59,696 nucleotides of DNA, taken from the IMG/VR virus record IMGVR_UViG_3300042528_000417, positions 1 through 59,696 of that record; one strand, written 5' to 3'. The translations under genes and the position numbers were made by a program. Shown here piece after piece: positions 51,199-58,041 of the stretch. Source of the DNA: a virus. How positions within the stretch are numbered: the first letter of the stretch is position 1; each line of letters starts with the position of its first letter. A model generated the notes under the pieces. That model saw nothing but the letters and a program-made list of their open reading frames with translations. It did not search any database and had not been told where the DNA came from.

Positions 51199-51219
51199 TT
51201 TAGTATTAATTTTTGAATT

Positions 51220-51501
51220 ATGAAAACAAAAGAAAAAATTAGGGATTATTTTTTAAAGTTTATGAGGTTGATTATACCTAAAACTGAATTAGAAAAAAGA
51301 TTGGACGAGATTGATGAATTAAAAAATAATCCCGACAATTATGGTAAGGTGGCTATGATGTATTATAAACTACAAAATATACACGCAATGTTAATAGGTA
51401 GAAATGGTAATGATAATTGGAATTTTTTCTTGGTTGATTTTTACGGGAAACAATATAAGATGTACAGAGAAATATATATAGAACACAAGGTAAAAAATTA
51501 A
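51220..51501 (+). CDS. Cassette ORF, hypothetical
   Basis: 93 aa, helical, basic (FMRLIIPKTELEKRLDEIDE). No TAAC box follows its stop; the next ORF starts 4 bases later. No family recognised. Confidence 0.5.
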   Translation: MKTKEKIRDYFLKFMRLIIPKTELEKRLDEIDELKNNPDNYGKVAMMYYKLQNIHAMLIGRNGNDNWNFFLVDFYGKQYKMYREIYIEHKVKN

Positions 51502-51505
51502 TAAG

Positions 51506-51721
51506 ATGGAAAAATATAAAAATTTAGAACAAAACTTGGATAAGAGTAATGAAAAATTACATATATCTGATGTTATGTGTAGTTTATTGTGTTTAATTGG
51601 AATACATAAGAAAACTTTGATTTGGAAAAGTAATTATCATAGTAAGTATGAATGTTCAAGATGTAAATCAAAGTTTATACACGAACATCACTTAGGTGGT
51701 AGGAAATACAAAGTTGATTAA
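51506..51721 (+). CDS. Leader-tagged zinc-ribbon-like cassette protein
   Basis: 71 aa. Leader NLEQNLDKSNEKLHISDV then a body LCLIGIHKKTLIWKSNYHSK with CSRC and two His (a Cys2/His zinc-ribbon, DUF1660-like). At the joint the core is GTTATGT rather than GTTAGTG. It ends 8 bases before TAACG. Confidence 0.6.
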   Translation: MEKYKNLEQNLDKSNEKLHISDVMCSLLCLIGIHKKTLIWKSNYHSKYECSRCKSKFIHEHHLGGRKYKVD

Positions 51722-51727
51722 ATTACA

Positions 51728-51780
51728 CATAACGTCCGATGATAAACAATCGTTTTAATGTTGTTTATCATTTGTTAGGT
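51728..51780 (+). repeat. attC-like site
   Basis: ACATAACG, ATGATAAACAA (51739-51749), TTGTTTATCAT (51761-51771), GTTAGGT (51774-51780, a perfect GTTRRRY). Almost the same as the site at 26153, 25.6 kb away. Confidence 0.78.
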
Positions 51781-51820
51781 TTAGTTAAATTATTGTTTTA
51801 CAAATTAAAAAATATAGAAT

Positions 51821-52084
51821 ATGAAAAAGAAAAATGTTAAAAAAACAGATGAAGAAATTAGTGATGAAATTAAACAAGCACTACACGATGTTAGTTGCAG
51901 TTTTTATGATTTTGCTAAGAACTACATTAAGATTAAGGATGGAGTAAATGAACGCTCTTTCAATGATGTAGAACTTAAAGAATTAGAAGAAATGCAACAA
52001 ATGATGGATAAAGGTTATGAATTACGATTAGTTCATTTGCGAAAAGGCAGCAAGATTATGTGGTGTAAGAAAAATTGCAACTAA
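51821..52084 (+). CDS. Cassette ORF with in-frame DVS
   Basis: 87 aa. LHDVSCSFYDFAK contains the GTTAGTT core in frame; the remainder is helical (LKELEEMQQMMDKGYELRLVHLR). Its TAA is part of the next TAAC box. No family recognised. Confidence 0.5.
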   Translation: MKKKNVKKTDEEISDEIKQALHDVSCSFYDFAKNYIKIKDGVNERSFNDVELKELEEMQQMMDKGYELRLVHLRKGSKIMWCKKNCN

Positions 52085-52150
52085 CTCGTTTATTTGTGAA
52101 GTTTACATCCACTTATATTCCACCAGTATGTTGTATTTGTGTAGGATTAC
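52082..52150 (+). repeat. TAACTCG repeat, copy 5
   Basis: TAACTCGTTTATTTGTGAAG... as in the other copies, without the promoter part. Confidence 0.65.
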
Positions 52151-52171
52151 AAACTTTAAATAAATGATAAA

Positions 52172-52354
52172 ATGTCAAAAAAGAAAGAAACTAAGCCATT
52201 GAAGCAACCTGCTGTTAGCGGTAGTGCTTCATCTGAACCAAATCCAGTTGCCCAGCCTCAAATGTGGGTGGATTGGTATCAGATTGTTTATGGTGGTAAT
52301 GAACAAGAAGCAAAAAAAGCTTGGGGTAGAAAGATGTATTTGTTGGGTTATTAG
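52172..52354 (+). CDS. Cassette ORF with in-frame AVSGS
   Basis: 60 aa. KQPAVSGSAS with GTTAGCGGTAG in frame, then a short Trp-rich body (QMWVDWYQIVYGGNEQEA). It ends 9 bases before CTAACGG. No family recognised. Confidence 0.5.
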   Translation: MSKKKETKPLKQPAVSGSASSEPNPVAQPQMWVDWYQIVYGGNEQEAKKAWGRKMYLLGY

Positions 52355-52361
52355 TATTACC

Positions 52362-52494
52362 GCTAACGGTTCACAAATAAACACAGTAAAAGATATGAAA
52401 GAACAAATTTTAGAAATAGCAGAAAAACTTAGGTTAGAACTGATAACTGAAAACCAAGCACAAAACCTTTTATTGGGTTTATTTGGTGTTAGTG
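52362..52494 (+). repeat. attC-like site containing the next ORF start
   Basis: GCTAACGG, CAAATAAAC at 52374-52382, GTTTATTTG at 52477-52485 (perfect 9 bp), GTTAGTG at 52488-52494. The centre includes ATG 52395 and 27 codons; the core is read in frame as GVSG. Confidence 0.7.
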
Positions 52495-52799
52495 GTAGGT
52501 TTTATACTGATAAAGAAATTGAAAAGATAAAATACTTATCCTTTTTACAAGGAACGGTAGATGGTGATACAGAAGAAGATAAAAATTTAGAACAAAACTT
52601 GGATAATAGTAATGAAAAATTACATATATCTGATGTTAGTGATGATTTAATACGATATAGGCATAAGGTTCATAAAATTTTGTCAACTTATGCACCTTAT
52701 AGGATAGGTACACGATACTATACACTACAAAATATTGAAACAGGTGAAAAATTCTATGATGTACCTTCTCATGACTGTCTTCCTATGAATTGGGACTAA
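52395..52799 (+). CDS. Double-joint cassette ORF
   Basis: 134 aa. Starts within the attC-like site, passes LFGVSGR (first GTTAG joint), then contains the leader NLEQNLDNSNEKLHISDVSD (second GTTAG joint at about residue 81) and a final beta-rich part. It looks like three cassette pieces joined in one frame. Its TAA is part of a TAACG box. Confidence 0.6.
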   Translation: MKEQILEIAEKLRLELITENQAQNLLLGLFGVSGRFYTDKEIEKIKYLSFLQGTVDGDTEEDKNLEQNLDNSNEKLHISDVSDDLIRYRHKVHKILSTYAPYRIGTRYYTLQNIETGEKFYDVPSHDCLPMNWD

Positions 52800-52836
52800 C
52801 GTCCTCAAATATGAGTAGTAAATTTTTCTATAAGGA

Positions 52837-52868
52837 TTTGGAAAAACAAAATTTACTTCGTATATTTG
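52837..52868 (+). promoter_or_regulatory. Bacteroidota-type promoter
   Basis: TTTGG 52837-52841 and TATATTTG 52861-52868, 19-base spacing. It restarts transcription after the cassette array. Confidence 0.75.
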
Positions 52869-52907
52869 TAATAACTAACTAAATAAAAAATATTAAACAA
52901 TAAAATT

Positions 52908-53303
52908 ATGTGTGCAAATAATAAAAGGTACAGTTTCGAAGAAACATTAGAAATTATGGAAAAAGAAATGGTAGGTATGGATTATAACCAACGTAGGCAG
53001 ATTTACCAAAACTTTTGTATATTTGGGATGGGTAATTCTTTTCGGGATAAAATAAGACGTGGTAATATCTTTTTTAAGATAAACCAATCTCATATCGAAA
53101 ATGATATTAGTGAACAACTTCAGAGGGTTGAAAGTAAATTAATTGCGACATGGGAAAGTATTGGCTATAACGAAACTGAAATCGAAAAGTTGGTGAGGGC
53201 TAATACACTTATGAGTGTAAAAAACAAATATACCTTTCGTAATGATAAAAAATTGGGTAGGAAACTTTTAAAAGAAGTTCAACTATCATTTTTGAGTAGA
53301 TAA
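52908..53303 (+). CDS. Hypothetical protein
   Basis: 131 aa, basic and helical. No family recognised. Single gene between a host-type promoter and a terminator. Confidence 0.55.
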   Translation: MCANNKRYSFEETLEIMEKEMVGMDYNQRRQIYQNFCIFGMGNSFRDKIRRGNIFFKINQSHIENDISEQLQRVESKLIATWESIGYNETEIEKLVRANTLMSVKNKYTFRNDKKLGRKLLKEVQLSFLSR

Positions 53304-53390
53304 TAAATAAAATAATTCCATATCGAATTGTTTCCGTTATAAGTGAGGCTTTGGGGATTATAGATTTGCAAACCCAAGGTCAATAAGAAC

Positions 53391-53418
53391 TGTCCACTAA
53401 ATTGGACACTTTTTTTTT
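53391..53418 (+). terminator. Terminator hairpin TGTCCA...TGGACA
   Basis: TGTCCA/TGGACA stem followed by nine Ts. The same unit occurs at 57222. Confidence 0.75.
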
Positions 53419-53424
53419 GTAAAA

Positions 53425-53480
53425 TGTGGATAACTTTTGGGGAAAAAGCTTGGAAATATGGGGTTTTTGTAGTATCTTTA
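53425..53480 (+). promoter_or_regulatory. DnaA-box-like site plus phage promoter
   Basis: TGTGGATAA 53425-53433, TTGG 53450-53453, 19 bases, TATCTTTA 53473-53480, directly after the terminator. Confidence 0.75.
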
Positions 53481-53499
53481 TTATGTAACAAAAAGAGAT

Positions 53500-53715
53500 A
53501 TGAAAAAATATTCAGTTTTAATCAAAGAGTTTTACAAATATTGTATAACTTTTTATGAGTTGCGTAATGGTATTTACCCACTTACTACAAAAAAGGGGAT
53601 TATTGCCGCCTGTAATGAGTATTTGGAAAGCATACCATTAAGCGACATTGAATTTGATTCCGTTGATAGGGAACGGGTTCGTCTCATTATTGAGAAAAAC
53701 TTAACGCAAATTTAA
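53500..53715 (+). CDS. Small hypothetical protein
   Basis: 71 aa, mixed charge. No family recognised. A single gene between two phage promoters. Confidence 0.5.
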   Translation: MKKYSVLIKEFYKYCITFYELRNGIYPLTTKKGIIAACNEYLESIPLSDIEFDSVDRERVRLIIEKNLTQI

Positions 53716-53725
53716 TATTGAAAGC

Positions 53726-53756
53726 TTGGAAATATGGGGTTTTATCCTTATCTTTA
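53726..53756 (+). promoter_or_regulatory. Phage promoter, AAGCTTGG family
   Basis: TTGG 53726-53729, 19 bases, TATCTTTA 53749-53756; starts within 10 bases of the previous stop. Confidence 0.75.
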
Positions 53757-53782
53757 CTATGTAAGTTAAAAAAACAAACAGT

Positions 53783-53962
53783 ATGAAAAAAACCTTCCCA
53801 AAATTGAACCTCTCGATTGAACTATCAAATGATACCATTATGTTCAGCGAACTAAAATCATCCATGCTCCTTAAAGCAGTTACCTGCTCGGTATTTGAGG
53901 CTGTTGAAAAGTTTAATTATCTTGTCAACCTTTACTCCACCAAAGAACAAAACTGTAAATAA
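53783..53962 (+). CDS. Small hypothetical protein
   Basis: 59 aa (begins MKKTFPKLNLSIELSND). First gene behind the promoter. No family recognised. Confidence 0.5.
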   Translation: MKKTFPKLNLSIELSNDTIMFSELKSSMLLKAVTCSVFEAVEKFNYLVNLYSTKEQNCK

Positions 53963-53963
53963 T

Positions 53964-54113
53964 ATGGAAATTCTATCAGATATCCTCAATTTACTCGCAA
54001 TCTATATTGTAGTATTGAAAACCATTACCGTATTGGCATTATTTGGGTTGGTATATATCACCACCCTTGCCTATAATAAGTGGTGGTTGGCGAATTGGAA
54101 ATTTAAAGTTTAA
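53964..54113 (+). CDS. Tiny membrane protein
   Basis: 49 aa with one transmembrane helix (IYIVVLKTITVLALFGLVYI). No family recognised. Confidence 0.5.
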   Translation: MEILSDILNLLAIYIVVLKTITVLALFGLVYITTLAYNKWWLANWKFKV

Positions 54114-54127
54114 TAAAATAACAAAAC

Positions 54128-54235
54128 ATGAAAAAAGAAAAAACATATTTTGATGGAATTATAGTAGGGTTTGGTATAACTTTTATACTTTATTCAATCT
54201 TGTTAGTTTTGATCATTTCAATCTTAACACCATAA
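54128..54235 (+). CDS. Tiny membrane protein
   Basis: 35 aa, nearly all one transmembrane helix (IIVGFGITFILYSILLVLII). No family recognised. Confidence 0.5.
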   Translation: MKKEKTYFDGIIVGFGITFILYSILLVLIISILTP

Positions 54236-54274
54236 AATTCGTTCGTATATTTAATCATATTAAAAATAAAAGCT

Positions 54275-54478
54275 ATGTTAAGAAACGGAAATTACATGTT
54301 GGTAGTCGATGTTAATGAGTGGGTCGAAAGACACACCATGCGTAAAGACACCAAACTATCATTACCCATTTACGAAAATGAGTACTTTGATACTACCGAT
54401 TTGAAAAGTGTGTTCCCTAAAGATATGTTTAGGTTGATGGAATGTGATGTATATACTTTGATGGTTGGAGTTAAATAG
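54275..54478 (+). CDS. Small hypothetical protein
   Basis: 67 aa. The ending (FRLMECDVYTLMVGVK) resembles that of the protein at 43094. No family recognised. Confidence 0.5.
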   Translation: MLRNGNYMLVVDVNEWVERHTMRKDTKLSLPIYENEYFDTTDLKSVFPKDMFRLMECDVYTLMVGVK

Positions 54479-54487
54479 TATATAAAA

Positions 54488-54742
54488 ATGTACGAAGCAA
54501 AATACGTAATCGTTGAAGGGAGTGGAATCATCTTTTCCGCGGCAATCCAACACAAAGACATGGTTGGTTATAATGAAAAATGCGAAGGCGCTGGGTTTGT
54601 AAGGTTTGCCGTTGAAAAAGACAGCTACGGCGATGACATCATCGTTGCTAAATGCTACGGCAAGTCCATTTCATTGGACATCGAATCTCGTCCAGAAAAA
54701 GATTCAAAAATTCTAACACGTCAAATCACCAATCCTTTTTGA
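54488..54742 (+). CDS. Small hypothetical protein
   Basis: 84 aa. EAKYVIVEGSGIIFSAAIQHKDM and GAGFVRFAVE suggest a small beta fold. Less AT-rich than most neighbours. A similar small protein type occurs in other phages; function unknown. Confidence 0.55.
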   Translation: MYEAKYVIVEGSGIIFSAAIQHKDMVGYNEKCEGAGFVRFAVEKDSYGDDIIVAKCYGKSISLDIESRPEKDSKILTRQITNPF

Positions 54743-54761
54743 ATATAAAACTAAAAAACGA

Positions 54762-55949
54762 ATGACACACCTAAAAAAATGGTACATACCTGTTACCCAA
54801 GAGAACCGCGCAGAACTCCAAACGTGGTGGCGAAAGCAAGCCTTAAAAAGCAGATGGACAAAGGACCCAGACACCCGCCTAAGAGAAGGCGCCTTCCTAC
54901 TTTCAGAGCACCCAACAGACTCAAGTTATTATTGGTGTGGCTCCGAAAAAGGTTTTACCGCAAGGTATCCATCCTACCAAAAAATAACCCTTGAACAATT
55001 CCGTGAAATCACAAACCCAAAACCTATGAAACACCCCGAAAAATGGTACATCCCCGTAACCAAAGAAAACCACGCAGAACTCAATCGTTGGAGGTTGAGC
55101 AAAAGAACGAGTAAAGCGTCAAAATGGGACGACAAGTTTGTACCAGGCTCATTCCTTGTGTCTGAACACCCATACGACGGTACTTACTTTTTTTCGGACT
55201 TTGGAAACTTTCTAAAATGTCACTACCAAGAAATCACCCTCGAACAATTCCGTGAAATCACAAACTCACAACCCATGAAACACCCTGAACACTGGTGCAT
55301 TGAAGCCACGGAAGAAAACTTTAAAGAACTCAAAGCATGGTGGGAGGAAAATGCAGACACAGATTTCCATTTTCAGGTTGGATACACTCTAATGTCCGAG
55401 CATCCGAAGGACGAAAGCAAGTACTATGCTGGAGACATCAAAAATTGTATTGCCGATTATCCTCAATTTGTAGAAATCTCCCTTGAACAATTCCGTCAAA
55501 TCACAAACCCAACCCAAACAACCATGTCAAAATCAATTCGAATCTCCCGTGAGTTACTCAACGAGTACTACAACGCAGCCACTACCCCACAAAAGGAATA
55601 CCTTACAGAACACTTCAAGTTGGATGGAACTACTACTGTAGAAGCCATCCGTGGACTGCACGATATGGCTTGTGGAGGATGGAAACCAAAAATCAAGAAG
55701 AACCACCCCAACTGCTTCCCTGAGGATAGCAAGTATTTTGACTTCTCTGAGCACGCCAATAAACCCGGGCAAAGAGTTGTTTCAGCGGATGTTTGTAAAT
55801 CTTTGGGACTTAAGAATGATTTTATACAAATCAGAAATTCAGACAATCAGGAACTAGATAAACGCTCGTTCTACCTTTCACCCACTTACAACTGGGAACT
55901 CGTGAAAGACGATAACGCAACGGTGCTAATCCCAACCAAGAAGTCGTGA
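54762..55949 (+). CDS. Triple-repeat protein
   Basis: 395 aa. Three tandem units of about 85 residues (about 4-89, 90-173, 175-252), each with a KWYIPVTxEN start, a W-rich helix, (L/M)SEHPxD and an ending ITLEQFREITN. The C-terminal 130 residues are different (ISRELLNEYYNAATTPQKEYL). The units probably bind a protein or nucleic acid. GC-richer codons than neighbours. Confidence 0.65.
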   Translation: MTHLKKWYIPVTQENRAELQTWWRKQALKSRWTKDPDTRLREGAFLLSEHPTDSSYYWCGSEKGFTARYPSYQKITLEQFREITNPKPMKHPEKWYIPVTKENHAELNRWRLSKRTSKASKWDDKFVPGSFLVSEHPYDGTYFFSDFGNFLKCHYQEITLEQFREITNSQPMKHPEHWCIEATEENFKELKAWWEENADTDFHFQVGYTLMSEHPKDESKYYAGDIKNCIADYPQFVEISLEQFRQITNPTQTTMSKSIRISRELLNEYYNAATTPQKEYLTEHFKLDGTTTVEAIRGLHDMACGGWKPKIKKNHPNCFPEDSKYFDFSEHANKPGQRVVSADVCKSLGLKNDFIQIRNSDNQELDKRSFYLSPTYNWELVKDDNATVLIPTKKS

Positions 55950-55981
55950 AATTAATTTAACGATAATTTAACATAAAAAGA

Positions 55982-56012
55982 TTGGAAATGTGGGGTTTTA
56001 TCCTTATATTTA
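55982..56012 (+). promoter_or_regulatory. Phage promoter driving tRNA-like RNA 5
   Basis: TTGG 55982-55985, 19 bases, TATATTTA 56005-56012 (the variant has ATTGG for CTTGG). The only feature directly downstream is the tRNA-like RNA at 56041. Confidence 0.72.
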
Positions 56013-56040
56013 CTATGTAAGATAAAGAGATATGAAACAC

Positions 56041-56123
56041 AGTCAGGTGGCGGAATTGGATAGACGCTAGGGAAACCTTCCCGAGAATGAAAGTTCATAT
56101 AGGTTCGAATCCTGTACTGACAA
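56041..56123 (+). ncRNA. tRNA-like RNA 5
   Basis: Acceptor GTCAGG pairs with ACTGAC except one inner mismatch; D arm GCG/CGC; T arm ATAGG-TTCGAAT-CCTGT. The 31-base insert folds as GGGAA-ACC-TTCCC plus a variable-arm-like hairpin ATGAA-AG-TTCAT. The tri-loop cannot act as an anticodon loop. 83 bases, close to class II tRNA length. Confidence 0.72.
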
Positions 56124-56139
56124 CTAAAAATTAAAGAAT

Positions 56140-56322
56140 ATGGAATGGGTTGAAATTAAAAATGGAAAACCAAAAGATGGTAGTTGGGTACTAATTCAAA
56201 GTTCTTTGAAGAACGTACCGAAATATGAGGTTTGCTATTATGAAAATGATGAATGGTACATACCTTCGTATAATGATGTATGTGAAGAGAAACATATTAT
56301 TAAATGGTCGTACATTGAATAA
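56140..56322 (+). CDS. DUF551-like small protein
   Basis: 60 aa. MEWVEIKNGKPKDGSWVLI and VCYYENDEWYIP match the W-x-PxxG-x-W-VL layout of small DUF551-type phage proteins. It lies between two tRNA-like RNAs. Confidence 0.6.
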   Translation: MEWVEIKNGKPKDGSWVLIQSSLKNVPKYEVCYYENDEWYIPSYNDVCEEKHIIKWSYIE

Positions 56323-56328
56323 TCAAAC

Positions 56329-56436
56329 AGTCAGGTGGCGGAATTGGTAGACGCATTGAGGAATCTAAACTTGGTAACATTTGTTAGATTTAATAGTAAT
56401 CCTCCTTCCTTACAGGTTCGAATCCTGTACTGACTA
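56329..56436 (+). ncRNA. tRNA-like RNA 6
   Basis: Acceptor with one inner mismatch, D arm GCG/CGC, T arm ACAGG-TTCGAAT-CCTGT. The 57-base insert forms a GAGGA/TCCTC base extended by ATCTAA/TTAGAT, a long hairpin in place of the anticodon arm. 108 bases, the longest of the six. Confidence 0.75.
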
Positions 56437-56478
56437 CTAAACAATTTAAAACAAAACTAAACAAACTAAACAAAAGAC

Positions 56479-56697
56479 ATGAAAAAGTTAATTGCAATTT
56501 TCAGCATCGGTGTATTATTGGTAAGTTGTAATGCCACCACTGTTTCTCAAGATAAGGAGATGCTTCAAAAGAAATACCCAAAAGGCATTGTGTATAGTGT
56601 TGACGGATGTCGATACATAGTGGTGGATTCTACAAATGTGCTAGATATTAGGGTAGAGATAAATGGAACCATTAGGTCTACCGTGAAAATAAAATAA
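56479..56697 (+). CDS. Small lipoprotein
   Basis: 72 aa with signal and lipobox (GVLLVSC, Cys17). The short mature domain looks beta-rich (RYIVVDSTNVLDIRVEI). Function unknown. Confidence 0.65.
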   Translation: MKKLIAIFSIGVLLVSCNATTVSQDKEMLQKKYPKGIVYSVDGCRYIVVDSTNVLDIRVEINGTIRSTVKIK

Positions 56698-56706
56698 TAA
56701 AAACAA

Positions 56707-57195
56707 ATGAAACTAAATCAAAACTCACTCTCGGCAAAACTCTATCGTTGGTTCTATAAAACCGACACAATGCCCACCAACCTGTGTCCTTACTTTTGGA
56801 AACTGGTTACTGCGGTGATTCTTTCACCTTTGTTTGCAATTTATACCCTACCTTATGAAATCATCAACTACAAACGTAGTCGTCGGGACACATACGGTGA
56901 TATGCTCGGAACATCGTTTGTTTATTGGTTCTTTATCGCTGCTATTATTTGCACGATTTCAACATTGAGTCTTTTCTTTTACATCCCTGATGAGGATTCA
57001 TTACTTATGGTAATGATAGTTTTTGGTTTTTGTGTTTGGACTTCCCTTATCATAGTTGGCATTACTTGGGCTATTATTAAAACAAAAGAACACTTGCAAT
57101 CAAAGAATAGTAATACTGAAAAGACAGACAATATCATCGTTGAGATGGTGAAAGCAAAGTATCACAAATACTGCCCTAAAATTGATTGGAAGTAA
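56707..57195 (+). CDS. Membrane protein
   Basis: 162 aa. Three hydrophobic segments (about 32-48, 70-94, 100-122). N-terminal LSAKLYRWFYKTDTMPTNLCPYFW resembles a conserved opening of phage membrane proteins that carry Pro/Cys pairs. Function unknown. Confidence 0.6.
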   Translation: MKLNQNSLSAKLYRWFYKTDTMPTNLCPYFWKLVTAVILSPLFAIYTLPYEIINYKRSRRDTYGDMLGTSFVYWFFIAAIICTISTLSLFFYIPDEDSLLMVMIVFGFCVWTSLIIVGITWAIIKTKEHLQSKNSNTEKTDNIIVEMVKAKYHKYCPKIDWK

Positions 57196-57221
57196 AACAA
57201 TACCAAATACTCTATATGAAA

Positions 57222-57250
57222 GTGTCCACTAAATTGGACACTTTTTTTTT
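57222..57250 (+). terminator. Terminator hairpin GTGTCCA...TGGACAC
   Basis: GTGTCCA/TGGACAC stem followed by nine Ts; same element as at 53391. Confidence 0.78.
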
Positions 57251-57256
57251 GTAAAA

Positions 57257-57312
57257 TGTGGATAACTTTTGGGGAAAAAGCTTGGAAATATGGGGTTTTA
57301 TGCCTATATTTA
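57257..57312 (+). promoter_or_regulatory. DnaA-box-like site plus phage promoter
   Basis: TGTGGATAA 57257-57265, TTGG 57282-57285, 19 bases, TATATTTA 57305-57312. Confidence 0.75.
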
Positions 57313-57346
57313 CTATGTAATGATTGAGAAACTAAACCCCCCTTTT

Positions 57347-57586
57347 ATGATTGCTACTTTCAGAGTTTATTTCCCCACCGGAGATTTCCCCAACACCACC
57401 GAGCCCGAAACCACTTATCAGCTCGAATATTCCTCTTCACAGGAACTTGCGCATTTGCACGAAGAGGCACGCCGGGTATGGAGTGAGTATATGGTAGAGG
57501 TAGAGACAGATGGTATGATTATGAGTTCATCTTCCACATACGCTGAAGATTGCTCTCCATTACCCGTATTTGTCCACATACGCTAA
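57347..57586 (+). CDS. Small hypothetical protein
   Basis: 79 aa from ATG 57347. ATG 57320 is in frame but would coincide with the leader sequence conserved at the next promoter (57740), where no ATG exists. FRVYFPTGDFP and a helix (QELAHLHEEARRVW). No family recognised. Confidence 0.5.
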   Translation: MIATFRVYFPTGDFPNTTEPETTYQLEYSSSQELAHLHEEARRVWSEYMVEVETDGMIMSSSSTYAEDCSPLPVFVHIR

Positions 57587-57702
57587 AGAGTGTATGGCAT
57601 CATTGGTATAATAGATGGTTGAGGATTGGGTATTGGTGTTTTTTTTCGTTTGGACCAATACCCCCCTCCTCCAAAATTTAACGATAATTTAATATTGAAA
57701 GC

Positions 57703-57733
57703 TTGGAAATATGGGGTTTTATCCCTATCTTTA
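57703..57733 (+). promoter_or_regulatory. Phage promoter, AAGCTTGG family
   Basis: TTGG 57703-57706, 19 bases, TATCTTTA 57726-57733. Confidence 0.75.
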
Positions 57734-57771
57734 CTATGTAATAATTGAGAAACTAAAAATAAAAATAATAT

Positions 57772-58038
57772 ATGAAAAATCTTTATTCCCGTTTAAAACC
57801 TGAAGTGGTTTATGCTTTGCATAAAAAAGCCGTTCATTACCCCAACACAATCGCCAAAGTTGTTAAAGAGTTAGAAGAAAAATATTTTATGTATCATTTG
57901 ACATTAGAAACTGTACTGTATTTAGGAGGAATAAAATCGATTCGAACTGTTGCCGGAGTTGAATACTACACAGAATTTCCTTTCATGACCGTACTTGACA
58001 ACTTATTAATCGAAACTAACCCTTTGAACGAGCAATAA
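57772..58038 (+). CDS. Small hypothetical protein
   Basis: 88 aa, helical N-terminus (LKPEVVYALHKKAVHYPNTI). No family recognised. Followed after 3 bases by a YwqK-like gene. Confidence 0.5.
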   Translation: MKNLYSRLKPEVVYALHKKAVHYPNTIAKVVKELEEKYFMYHLTLETVLYLGGIKSIRTVAGVEYYTEFPFMTVLDNLLIETNPLNEQ

Positions 58039-58041
58039 AAG

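Noticed and set aside
25802-52800. A tyrosine-recombinase integron integrase, or a reverse transcriptase/DGR explaining the variable RNAs.
   Set aside because: No ORF in the window shows the relevant motifs (R...HxxR...Y or YxDD); if present they lie outside the window.
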